This document shows, piece after piece, positions 11,801 through 23,279 of a stretch of DNA of 64,000 nt. The notes under the pieces are model-generated. The model was not told the DNA's origin, ran no database searches, and saw nothing but the letters and a program-made list of their open reading frames with translations. A program made the translations under genes and the position numbers. Origin of the DNA: Cryptomeria japonica (taxonomy: Eukaryota > Streptophyta > Pinopsida > Cupressales > Cupressaceae); the NCBI RefSeq assembly GCF_030272615.1, contig NC_081406.1:460874072-460938071 (forward strand), given 5' to 3'. Each line of letters starts with the position of its first letter. Position 1 is the first letter of the stretch.

Positions 11801-13021
11801 GCCTCCATCATAATCTTCTAACATAACAAACTTGTGTTTATCACCTGTCATGTGATGTGAACATCCACTATCTATGATCCAAGAATCATTAGTATTAATG
11901 TGAGATATTAGGGATTTTTCTTCATACCTTTCTTCATCTGATCCATCTTTGATAGCCACATAAACTACTTCCTCTGGATCAGTTTCATCTGATTTATCAT
12001 CATTGGATTCCTCATCAGCTATTAGGCATGACTTTCTATCTCTTCTCCTGAAATCTCGGTGTCCTCTGTAATGATTATCTTTCTGTTTTTCATCTCAGTA
12101 ATCTCTCTTTTCAGTAGATTCTATGTCAGGGTAGTTCGAAGCCATATGTCCTATCTTATCACAATTGAAACATTTCAAAGGTAGTTTCCCTTTATACTTA
12201 CCTTTGCCACTCGGTAACCTTCTGGCTAATAGTGCTTCAAATTCTTCTTGCTTTCTGATTTCCTCATATAGTTTATGTACTTCTTCCATGTTCTTTTGAA
12301 ATCATTCACTTGCTCCACTGTGATCCCCTTTAGTGTACTTACTCATTCTATCATTGTAATCATCAGATTCACCAATATGAAAAGAACTAAATGCATATTC
12401 AACTTTATTTACCAAAGACCCACTCTTATCAAAATTACTTAACTCAAATGCATGTAGCTTACCAATAGTAGCATCCAAAGAAATTGGCATATTGGGTATA
12501 GACCTCAATTCATTGATTGTAGAGACTCGGACTGCATAAGCTGGTAGAAGGGTTCTTAACAACTTACTTGTTATATCCTTTTCTTCAATAGTTCCACTTG
12601 CTCCTTTGATTTGATTGACAGTCTCCTTTAGTCTTGTACTGTACTGGGTTATGTTCTCACCTTCATTCATCCTCATAGATTCAAGTTTTCCTCTTAGACT
12701 GTCCACTTTTTCTCTTTGAACATGTTCATCACCGCCATACATAGATATGAGCTTGTCCCGCATTGCCTTTGCATCATTGCAGCCTTCTAGATCATTAAAC
12801 TCTGAGCTGGTCAATGTAGATGTTATTTCAATCATTGCTTGGATATGTTCTTGCTTTGCCTTTATCTCTTCCATTGTCAATGGATAGGTGCTCGGTGTAA
12901 TGAAATCATTCTCCAGATAATATACAACATATTCTCCAACTCCTGATAGATGAAGCTTCATCCTTTTCTACCATGTAGAGAAACATGACTTGTTCAACTT
13001 TGATGCATCCCTCTTATACAT
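8842..13021 (-). pseudogene. Copia-1 gag-pol polyprotein, degenerate
   Basis: One frame runs from ATG at 13021 to about 9970, then shifts by one frame to the stop at 8842. Domains in order: Gag (12961-12302), CCHC knuckle CFNCDKIGHMASNYP (last Cys is Tyr) near 12155, retroviral-type aspartic protease with WIIDSGCSHHMTG near 11870, pre-integrase and integrase (11390-10800; NGIAERRNR retains the catalytic Glu, but the first Asp motif reads HTNLCGP), reverse transcriptase ([12 protein letters not shown] near 10050, FVDDIIF near 9790) and RNase H (YTDADWASN near 9300). In-frame stops include 12299-12301, 11636-11638, 11384-11386 and 11102-11104. Two of these are shared with Copia-2. Confidence 0.92.
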
Positions 13022-13071
13022 CTTTAGATCTTTTCCTCAAGTGCCTTTAAAATTTTTCTTCCAAAGTCCAA

Positions 13072-13086
13072 AGCTCTAATACCAAT
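13072..13086 (-). other. Copia-1 primer-binding site
   Basis: Immediately after the 5' LTR on the minus strand, the sequence ATTGGTATTAGAGCTT resembles the initiator-Met tRNA complement TGGTATCAGAGC used by most plant copia elements, with one difference in the core. Confidence 0.75.
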
Positions 13087-14618
13087 TGATAGTTCAAATA
13101 CTTAATGTTAAGTACAGATGCCAAGCTAATAAGATGAGAGGGGGGGGTGAATCATACAAACTTAATCTTCCATAAAAACAACAAATTCAACCTTGGTAAC
13201 ATATACTCTAGTAATATAACCAAAACTGCTAAACATACAAACTCAAAAGCATATAAACATCATAAAACTCATAACACCAGATTTAACGTGGAAACCCAAA
13301 TAGGGAAAAACCACTATGGGTTTTCAGACCCACTAAGAAATATACTCTTCTAGAGTATGCCGAGTTAAAAGAAAATCTTGTTAAAGATTACAAACACATT
13401 GCTAGATGTGACCCGGTTAAGGGATTTCCCTTAGATCTGTTAGGATCTTCACCTTGTTAGAAGTGACCATGTTAAAGGATTTCAAACACTCAATCAGAAT
13501 GTCACCTTGCTAGAGGGTTTTACAAATAAGACTGTTAAGTCCACTCGGTTAAGAGATTTTCTGTCACTTTACAAAATAACAGTAATAAAAATTTATCTGC
13601 AACTTCACATCTAAAATGCTAAAGCAGATTCTTATTTGCTCAATACAATAGGACGTCCATCTGCTAGGCTTTATACTCTATTATTCAAAATAGGTCTTCA
13701 AGAGTCTGTGCTCGGTAATCACTATGTAGCATCCCTATGCATACACTTGCCCACATACATTGTTTATCAATAGTTCATTATTTATAAGCAATTTGCCAAC
13801 CGCTTAATCTCCTTGATCACATTTCCCATGATCAATCATAGCCATCAGATCTTCAAAATTGACTAGGTTCAATGTGTCCTTCGATCTGAAAACGTTTTAC
13901 CCCGCCTTGGAATTGCATACATTTCTTGGAACTTGTGCTAGGGTATTGCAGTTCAATCTAAGCTATAGATCTTCTTGCTGATTTTCCTTTGCCATAGATT
14001 CTTTAACAAACTTCATTCACGACATACCAATCATTTAATCATAACCATCTCATCAGCTTCCTTCATTAAATCATGCTTTTATTCATTCAATGCATTCTAT
14101 TATTACTCAGTTGCAACTCGGTAAATACTAAACTTCACTAGGTAGACATTCTGCCTTCATTAACCGATAGCGATAACCTTAGGGTTTACCGACTAGGTTC
14201 CTTAAGGTTTACCGACTAGGTTCTTGAGGGTTTACTGGCTAGGTTCTTTGCTCGGTAACATAGTATAGTATCAACTCTACAATCAACAACATATGTAGGA
14301 TATCCAAACAATCAAAACATCATGATCTCATCATTGTCTAACTTGGTAATAGTTGCCCATTGAATAACTTATTCCTCCCCTTATTCATCACATTCTTTCT
14401 GTGTCTTTTACTGACATCTTTATACTCATCAAATCATACTTCTTAAGATATGGCAACATCATATTGAATTAGAAAATCAATTTCTTGACATCAATGACAA
14501 AATAATAATATTAAGACAGTAAACATCCCGAATCATTTATATCCATAATCATCAACAACCTTCTCAATATCCTTATTGAAATGCCAACAATCTCCCTTTG
14601 TCTGTTATAATGACAACA
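13087..14618 (-). repeat. Copia-1 5' LTR
   Basis: On the minus strand it begins TGTTGTCATTATAACAGAC at 14618, continues through an internal purine tract (AAAGGGAGAT) to a second TGTTGGCATTTC at 14589, and ends AACTATCA at 13087. The true outer border is 14618: only that choice yields the target duplication and the in-frame LINE joint. The LTR end matches the start of the Copia-2 LTRs. Confidence 0.85.
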
Positions 14619-14623
14619 GTAAA

Positions 14624-15231
14624 GATTCAGATGTTGGAACCAAGTGATAAGGACTCAGAGCATAAAGAAAGAGACAACATTCAGCAAGAGGATCTGGAAG
14701 AGGACAAGACAGAGTTAGTCTTAGATAAAAATGAGAGCAAAGCAGATCAAAAGCCCTCAGATAACAAAGAGGAAGGAGATATCTTTAACCTTGTTGTATG
14801 ATCTCATGATCCAGATAAAGAATTAGACTGGCTCTAGGAGGCTCAACCTGATAACATCCTAGGCCAAGGGCTATCGGAAATCTCATTAGCTACCACAGCA
14901 AAAGTAAAGGTAGCCTTTTCGGAGGACAAGATCCAAAATGGCGAGATGAGGAAGACATCAAAAAGGCACTAGGGAAGAATGAAACAAAGCAAGAGGATGA
15001 AGAAGCAGCAAAGGACAAAAGTAAGAATAAGCAAAAAAAAAGAATAACAATAACCTAATCAATAGTACGCTGACTAGAAACACCAGGAGCAGGCTTGGGG
15101 ATGTGGGAGCACAACACACTTCTCCAAGAAGACATTCAAATGCCAAGAAAAGATCAATGGAAACAAGCAGGAATATAGTAGATGGTACCCAAAGAACCAT
15201 CTTTGAGGCAGGTATTTCCAAAAACCCATGA
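14624..15231 (+). pseudogene. LINE ORF1, 3' part
   Basis: Continues ORF1 in frame from codon IQMLEPSDKD. It is rich in Asp, Glu, Lys and Gln, as is usual for the low-complexity C-terminal part of plant LINE ORF1. Stops occur at 14799-14801 and later, and the frame shifts before 15060. The closing segment IFEAGISKNP ends at a TGA (15229-15231) that overlaps the ORF2 ATG at 15228 as ATGA. There is no recognisable fold in this half. Confidence 0.7.
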
Positions 15232-17498
15232 AAATCATCTCCTGGAATATTCGGGGATTGAACAGCCCTCACAAATATGATTTAGTTAAAAGTATGATTA
15301 GAGATAAAAATCCTAATATTTTTTTGATTCAAGAAACTAAGATGGCAAAAGATAAAGTTGAAAGTCTGAATATGTTCAAAAATGGAGGAGTCAGCAGAGG
15401 TAGTTCAAAAGGTGCATCAGGAGGAATTGTTACCTTCTGGAACAAAAATAATGTAGAAGGTGAGGTGCTGATTTAGGACAAGAACCTAGCTTGCATAAGA
15501 TTTAAGCACCTCAATAATTGCACTACTTGGGTCCTAACTAATTTATACGCACCTAACACTAAGACTAGGAGAAGTGAGATGAGGAGAAATCTTACCTGGT
15601 TGAGAAGTAGGTTTGCTGAGGACAACTGGTTAATCATGGGAGATTTCAATACACCCTTGAAGGAAAATGAGAAAAAGGGAGGGAGTCAAGCTAATCTGGA
15701 CAGTAGATTAGACTTGATGGATTTCATAAACAATAATGCCATTCACGATATGGAGCTGAAAGGAGTCATATACACTTGGACTAACAGAAGAAGTGGTGAA
15801 AATTTGATTCAGGTTAGACTTGATAGAGCTCTCCTTTCCTTAGATTGGTTTAACCTTGATGACTACTCTTTATCTTCGCATATAAGGGCAGGAGTAGATT
15901 ATTACCCTGTAACCTTCATGGCTGAAGTAAAGAATAGAAGGAGACAATTCCCTTATAGATTTAAAAAAATGTGGACTAGACACCGAGATCTAGAAAGTAC
16001 GATTAAGGACTAGTGCCAGGTCAGTATTGAAGGAAACACCATGTACAAAGTGGTCAAAAAGCTGAAGATTGTTAAAGATAATGTTAAGAAGTGGAATAAG
16101 GAATGCTTTGGGAATATCTTTACCTCAAAATCTACAATCCTCTTAGAGCTCAAGGAAGTCCAGGATGAGATACAAAACAATGGTTATACTAATACGTCTA
16201 GAGACACTGAAGATGCTATTCTTATGAGATATCATGATATTATAGTTAAAGAGGAAACCTACTGGAAACAAAGACCGAGAAATGTCTGGTTGAAGGAGGG
16301 GGACAAGAATACTAAATAATTCCATATGTCCACCTTGAGACATAAGGCCATTAATAGAATTGTTCATATTAAAATGAATGTCAGATGTGTAGTAGATGAT
16401 GATTCCATGAGCAAGGCTGCTATGGATTTTTTCTCCAATTTACTTGCTAAGGATCAGAATTTGGATATACAGGCCCAAAGGGACCTCCTAGATAGTATTC
16501 CTACCATCTTAGGGGATGATCAGAATGCTCACTTGACTGACATCCCTTTCCATGATGAAATTCAGATAGCTGTAAACTCCTTTGAGGGTAACAATGCCCT
16601 AGGTCCGGATGGCTTTCCCATGTTCTTCTTCAAAATGTACTAGCATATTATTGGAGATGATGTTACCAGAGTTATGAAAGAAGTTTTTGGTGCTAGAAAA
16701 ATGTTGAAAGAAGTTAATGGTACCTTTATTGGTCTTATACCCAAAAAGATGGGGGCTGACTCGATGGATCTTTTTAGACCTATTAGTCTATGCAACTCTC
16801 TCTATAAGATTATCTCCAAGGTTCTAACCTCTAGAATTCTTAAGTTTCTCCCCTCCATCATTTCGCCTCAGCAAAGCGGCTTTGTCCTGGGTAGACAAAT
16901 TTTGGGTTCAATCATCATTGTCCATGAAAATATCCACTCTTCTGTTTCTCTAAAAGGGAAGGTTTTTTTCTGAAGCTTGATCTCTCTAAAGCTTATAATA
17001 GAGTGGATTGGAATTTTATGATGGATGTTCTCTCTTCTTTTGGCTTCAGCCCCAGAAGTGTTAGCCTTATCAGGCAACTTATCTCTTCAGCTTCTTTCTT
17101 TGTTTTAATGAATGGATCTCAATCTCCTTTCTTTAAAGCTTCTAGAGGTCTCAAACAGGGGGACCCTCTATCCCCAGTTACCTTTATCATTATGGTGGAA
17201 TGTTTGGGGAGATGTATTGGAAAGCTGGTTGAGAAAAGGGAGTTTTGTGGTTTGAATCCTTCTTCAGCGGATCAAATATGTTCCCATCAAAAGGTTTGTT
17301 GATGATTCTATAATAATGGGGAAAGATACAGTGAAGGATTATAGAAGATTAAAAAAGGCTTTGGATAACTATGGAAATACCACTGGTCAACTTATAAACT
17401 AGTCTAAAAGATTTGTTTATTTTATCAATACCTCAGAGAGGAGGATTAAAATTAGTAATATTTCAGGTGGTCAAATTGGTAGTTTGACTGCTTCTTAC
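15228..17498 (+). pseudogene. LINE ORF2, 5' part: endonuclease and reverse transcriptase
   Basis: AP-type endonuclease domain: MKIISWNIRGLNSP at the start, FLIQETKM, IMGDFNTPL (15634-15660), YTWTNRRSGENLIQVRLDRA. The final catalytic motif reads VDYYPV where SDHxP is expected, so the His is lost. Reverse transcriptase: ALGPDGFP (16600), FRPISLCNSLYKIISKVL (16770), QQSGFVLGRQ, LKLDLSKAYNRVDW (Asp-to-Asn in the AYDRVDW motif), GLKQGDPLSP (17150) and FVDDSIIMG (17295; usually FADD). Stops fall at 15474, 16011, 16317 and 16641. Frameshifts lie near 16972 and 17285 and cancel each other. The frame ends on codon TAC at 17498 and continues at 29737. Confidence 0.93.
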
Positions 17499-19010
17499 TA
17501 CTGGCAATATTACATTATAACAGACAATGAAAGATTGTTGACATTTCAATAAGGATATTGAGAAGGTTGTTGATGATTACTGACATAACCAATTAAAGAT
17601 GTTTTACTATCTTGATATTATTATTTTGTCATTGATGTCAAGAAATTGATTTTCTAATTCAGTATGATGTTGCAATATCTTGAGAAGTGTGATATGAAGA
17701 TTATAAAGAAGTCGATAAAAGACACAAGAAAGAATATGATAAATAAGGGGAGAAGTTATTCAGTGGGCAACTAATACCAAGTGAGACAATGATGAGATCA
17801 TGATGTTTTAGATTGTTTTAACATCATACATATGTTGTAAAATGTAAAGGTTAATACTATACTATGTTATCAGGCAAAGAACCTAGTCGGTAAACCCTAA
17901 GGTTATCGCTATCGGTTAATGAAGGCAGAATGTCTACTGAGTAAAGTTTAGTATTCACCGAGTTACAACCAAGCTATAACAGAATGCATTAAATGTTTAC
18001 ATGTGATATTTAATGAAGGAAGCTGATGAGCTGGAGCAAATTCAATGATTTGTAAGTCGTGTGTGAAGATTGTTAAAGAATCTATGGTAAATAAAGATCG
18101 GCATGAAGATCTACAGCTCAGATTGAACCACAATACCCTAACACAAGTTCCAAGGTAAATATGCAAGTTCCAAGGTGGGGTAAAACATTTTCAGATCGAA
18201 GAATACATTGAACCTAGACAAGATTGAAGATCTGATGGCTATGATTGATCATGGGAAATGTGATCAAGGAGATTAAGTGGTTAGAAGATTGTTTATAAAT
18301 AGGAAACTGTTGATAAACAATGTATGTGGGCAAGTGTATGCATAGGGATGCTACATAGTGATTACCAAGCATAGAAGCTTGAAGACCTATTAGAATAATA
18401 GAGTATAGATGCCCAATAGATAGACAAGATTAGTTCTATGTCTAGATTGTATTGAACAAATAGGAATCTGCTTTAGCATTTTAGATGTGAAGTTGCAGAT
18501 AGATTTTTATTATTGTTATTTTGTGAAAGTGATAGAAAATCTCTTAATGAAGTGGACTTAAAAGTCTTATATGTAAATCCTCTAGCAAGGTGACATTCTT
18601 ATTGAGTGTTTGAAATCCTTTAATAAGGTCACTTCTAACAAAGCGAAGATCCTAACAGATCTAAGGGAAATCCCTTAACCGGGTCACATCTAGCAATGTG
18701 TTTGTAATCTTTAATAGGATTTGCTTTTAACCGAGCATACTCTAGAAGAGTATATTTCTTAGTGGATCTGAAATCCCACAGTGGTTTTTCCCTATTTGGG
18801 TTTCCACGTTAAATCTGGTGTTATGAGGTTTATATTGTTCATATGCTTTTGAGTTTGCATGTTTGATAGTTTCTGGTTATATGACTGATATATATGTTAC
18901 TGAGGTTGAATTTGATGTTTTAATGGATGATTAAGTTTGTATGATTCACCCCCACCCTCTCATCTTGTTGGCTATTGGATATGTACTTATATTAAGTATC
19001 TAAACTATCA
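17499..19010 (+). repeat. Copia-2 5' LTR
   Basis: Starts TACTGGCAATATT (TGTTGGCAATATT in the 3' LTR, two transitions) and ends TAAACTATCA. It shows the family landmarks: GGTTATCGCTATCGGTTAATG near 17905 and the CCCACCCTCTCATC tract near 18953. The first ~35 bp duplicate an LTR-start-plus-purine-tract arrangement (TGTTGGC... then ATTGTTGACATTTC). Confidence 0.93.
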
Positions 19011-19025
19011 ATTGGTATCAAAGCT
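19011..19025 (+). other. Copia-2 primer-binding site
   Basis: ATTGGTATCAAAGCT follows the 5' LTR directly and matches the initiator-Met tRNA complement TGGTATCAGAGC apart from one G-to-A change. Confidence 0.8.
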
Positions 19026-19074
19026 TTGGACTCTGAAAGGAAAGTTTAAAGGCACTTGAGTTAAAGATCCAAAG

Positions 19075-22000
19075 ATGTATAAGAGGGACGCACCGAAGCT
19101 GAACAAGTCAAGTTTCTCTACATGGCAGAAAAGGATGAAGCTACATTTATCAGGAGTTGGAGAATATGCTATATACTATCTGGAGAATGATTTTGTTGCA
19201 CCGAGAACCTATCCATTGACTATGGAAGAGATAAAGGCAAAGCAAGAACATATTCAAGCAATGATTGAAATAACATCTGCATTGACCGATTTAGAGTTTA
19301 ATGATCTAGAAGGATGTATTGATGCAAAGGCAATGTGGACTAAGCTCATATATGTATATGGAGGAGATGACCATGTTCAAAGAGCAAAAGTAGATAGTCT
19401 AAGAGGACAACTTGAATCTATGAGGATGAATGAAGGTGAGAACATAACCTAGTATAGTACAAGACTAAAGGAGATTGTAAATCAAATTAAAGGAGTAGGA
19501 GGAACTATTGAAGAAAAGGATGTAACAAGTAAGTTGTTAAGAACCCTTCTACCTGCCTATGCAATCCGAGTCTCTGCAATCAATGAATTGAGGTCTGTAC
19601 CTAATATGCTAGTTTCCTTGGATGCTACTATTGGTAAGCTACATGCATTTGAGTTAAGTAATTTTGATAACAATGGGTCATCAGTATATAAAGTTGAATC
19701 TGCATTTAGTTCTTTTCATCTGAATGAATCTAATGATTACAATGAAAGAAAGTATAAGTACTCTGAAGGAGATCATAGTGGAGCAAGTGAAATATTTCAG
19801 AAGAACATGGAAGAAGTACACAAACTGTATGAAGAAATCAGAAAGCAAGAAGAGTTTGAAGCACTATTGGCCAAAAGGTTACCGAGAAGCAAAGGTAAGT
19901 ATAAAGGAAAACTACCTTTGAAATGTTTCAATTGTGATAAGACTGGACATATGGCTTCTAACTATCCTGACAAAGATTTCATTGAAAAGAGAGATTACCA
20001 GGATGATAGACAGAAAGATAACCATTACAGAGGACACCAAGACTTCAGAAGAAGAGATAGAAAGACATGCTTAATAGTTGACGAGGAATCTGACGATGAT
20101 AAATCAGATAAGACTAATACAGAGGAAGTTGTTTATGTGGCTATCAAGGATGGATCAGATGAAGAAAGGTATGAAGAAAAAACCCTAATATCTCACATAA
20201 ACACTAATGATTCTTGGATTATAGATAGTGGATGCTCACATCATATGACAGGAGATAAACACAAGTTTGTTATGTTAGAAGATTATGATGCAGGCTATGT
20301 TAGATTTGGTAATGATGCACCATGTTCGGTAAGAGGTAAAGGATCTATAACACTTCTTGATAATGCAAGATGTAATGATGTTTATTGGGTTGAAGGTTTG
20401 AAATATAATTTGTTGAGTGTAGCACTACTAAACAACACAGGTTACCGAATAGAATTTTAGAAAGGAATTGTCAAAGTTCATGACAAGCATGGAAAGTTAG
20501 CTACTACCGGGACACAAACAAAAAGTAACACATTTCACCTTGACTCAACTCGGAACAAGTGTTTGTATGCAAAGATAGATGATACCTGGTTATGGCATAA
20601 AAGGTTTTGTCATGTAAATTTTGATAATATGATCAAAATAAGTAAGAAGCACCGAGTAAGAGGTCTATTGAGTTTGGAAAAACCTGAGAATGCTATGTGC
20701 CGAGGATGGTAGATGGGTAAGATGACAAGATCTAGATTTACAAGTAAGTCCTACACTTCTAAGGGAATTTTAGATCTTGTGCACACTGATCTTTGTGGTC
20801 CTATGAAAGTTCAAAGCTATTATGGTGATAAGTATTTCATATTATTTGTGGATGAATATTCAAGGATGATGTCAGTAATGTTTCTAAAAGAAAAATCAGA
20901 AGCTTTTCAAATGTTTAAATGGTACAAGGCTAGAGTTGAAAATGAAACAGGAAGACAACTGAAATGTCTTAGATCAGACAGAGGAGGAGAGTTCACATCT
21001 GATGAGTTCAACTTGTTCTGCAATGATCATGGTATTAAAAGACAAGTCTCTGCACCAAGAACTCCACAGCAAAATGGAATAGCTGAAAGAAGAAACAGAT
21101 CTATTGTGGATTGTGCTAGAGCACTGATGATTGAGAAGAAAGTTCCACAAACATTTTGGAGAGAACAAATAAGCACATCTGTTTACACCTTTAACCAAGT
21201 TCAATTGAAGAAAGGTACTTTGAAGACACCTTATGAAATTTGGTATTGCAAGAAACCTAATGTAAGCTATTTTAAAATCTTTGGAAGTAAATGCTATGTT
21301 CATAAAGATGATAGAAATGGCAAGTTTGATCAGAAAAGTGAAGAAGGAACATTTCTAGCATATTCTTCTAGAAGCAAAGCATTTAAATGTCTGATCAAAT
21401 CATCTAACAAAATAGTAGAAAGTGCAAATGTGAAAATTGATGAATTTGCAAAAAGAAATGATGAAGGAAATTCCAAAGAACTAGAAGACTATGATGAATT
21501 TGTCTATGTGCAACCGAGAAGTCCTACTGAGAAAACTATTGAAGAAAATGAAGAAAATATCCAGTTACCGAGTGATAAAGAAGATCATACAGAGCCTACC
21601 GAGCCTGTATTAGCCAAGTATTTCAGAAGACATCATGCACCAAGTCAGATTATAAGAGATAAGGATGATCTAGTGATGACAAGGAACAAACTAAGACATA
21701 ACACATGTTTGATATCTGAATTTGAACCAAGAATAGTGAAAGAGGCATTTAACAGTGAAGATTGTATAAATGCTATGATAGAAGAGATTGATCAAATCAA
21801 GAAGAATGACACATGGACACTAGTCCCAAGACCGAAGGACAAAAATGTAATCAGTACAAAGTGGATCTTCAAAAACAAGCTAAATGAAAAAGGGGAGGTC
21901 ATTCAGAACAAAGCAAGACTAGTTTGCAAAGGTTATGCCCAAGAAGAAGAAATTGATTATGGTGAGACTTTTGCACCTGTTGCTAGACTTGAAGGAGTAA

Positions 22001-23259
22001 GAACATTCTTGTCATATGCTGCTTTCAAGACCTTCAAGGTATATCAAATGAATGTCAAATCTGCATTTCTGAATGGAATATTAGAAGAAGAAGTTTTCAT
22101 TGAACAACCTAAAGGATTTGTTGAAGACAATGATAAAGATCAGGTATGTAAATTGAACAAAGCTTTATACAGTCTGAAACAAGCACCTAGAGCATGGTAT
22201 GAGAGATTGCACTCTTATTTGATTAAGATTGGTTTTATAAGGACAAGTGAGAACAACAACATGTACATGAAGAATGATGAAAATGGAATACTAATCTCAG
22301 CCATATTTGTTGATGATATTATATTTTGTGGAAATGACTCTTTATGCAAGAACTTTGGAAATGAAATGAGCAAAGAATTTGAGATGTCATTAATCGGTGA
22401 GATAAAGTATTTTATAGGTTTACAAATACTGCAAATGAAAAATGAGATTTTCATTACTCAATCCAAGTACATAAAGGAAATCTTGAAGAAATTTGGAATG
22501 GAGGATTCAAAACCAGTAAGTACTCCTATGACTACCAACTATAAACTATCAAAGAATGATGAATCTGCATCTATTGATCAGACACTTTACCGATCTATGA
22601 TTGGAAAGTTGCAATATGTTGTTCATAGCAAGCTAGATATAGCACATGCAGTAGGTATTGTTGCAAGATTCTCTATTGATCCTAAGGAAACACACATGAC
22701 GAAAATCAAAAGAATTTTCAAATACTTAAAAGGCACTGAAGATTATGGCTTAGTATATCAGAAAGGAAATGATTTTGATTTAAAAGTTTATACTGATGCT
22801 GATTGGGTAGGCAACATTGATGACAGGAAAAGCACAAGTGGAGGAGCTTTCTTCTTAGGAGAAAGACTAGTGAGTTGGCTTAGCAAGAAACAAGGATGTG
22901 TTTCTCAATCAATAGCTGAAGCTGAATATGTTGCTATAGCACTAAATTGCACCAACATTGCATGGATCAAACAACTGTTGGAAGGTATAAATGAGAAAGT
23001 TACCGAGCCAGTAACTATATTCTGTGACAATACTAGTGCCATTAATATTTCAAAGAATCCTGTTATGCACTCTAAGACAAAGCACATATCTATCAAATAT
23101 CACTATCTTAGAGAGGAAGCTCAAGAGAAGAAAGTGGTGTTGGAATATGTTAGCACAAAGGAGCAAATTGCAGATATCTTCACCAAGCCACTACCAAAGG
23201 ACACTTTTAAATATCTCAGAAGTAAGTTAGGGTTCCTACCCCTATTTTCTACTCACTGA
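19075..23259 (+). pseudogene. Copia-2 gag-pol polyprotein, near-intact frame with three stops
   Basis: A single frame of about 1,395 codons from ATG at 19075 to the stop at 23257-23259, broken only by amber codons at 19450-19452, 20458-20460 and 20710-20712. Domains: Gag (19130-19760), knuckle CFNCDKTGHMASNYP near 19925 (last Cys changed), protease WIIDSGCSHHMTG near 20216, integrase with [16 protein letters not shown] and NGIAERRNR (20780-21100), reverse transcriptase ([14 protein letters not shown] near 22045, where the catalytic Asp is Asn; [10 protein letters not shown] near 22307) and RNase H (KVYTDADW near 22788, [10 protein letters not shown] near 22915). The RT motif change suggests it cannot work even with readthrough. 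Confidence 0.95.
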
Positions 23260-23279
23260 CCGAGTTCGGTGAAAGCATC
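23260..23279 (+). other. start of Copia-2 3' untranslated region, cut by insertion
   Basis: CGAGTTCGGTGAAAGCATC matches the corresponding region of Copia-1 (minus strand, near 8830). In Copia-1 it runs on into AATTCGAC; here that continuation is found at 27779, across the insertion. Confidence 0.8.

Larger units (their letters stand above)
7010..14618 (-). mobile_element. Copia-1: Ty1/copia element, minus strand
   Basis: Complete but decayed element of about 7.6 kb. It has a 3' LTR at 7010-8479, a gag-pol region at 8842-13021, a primer-binding site at 13072-13086 and a 5' LTR at 13087-14618. The flanks CTAAA (7005-7009) and GTAAA (14619-14623) form a 5 bp target duplication with one mismatch. 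Excision of the element plus one copy joins LINE ORF1 in frame. It belongs to the same family as Copia-2 but is inserted in the opposite orientation. Confidence 0.92.

Noticed and set aside
14590-14618. LINE sequence beginning at 14590 directly after an LTR ending at 14589
   Set aside because: The 29 bp match the start of the Copia-2 LTRs, and moving the border to 14618 gives both a target duplication and an in-frame LINE joint.
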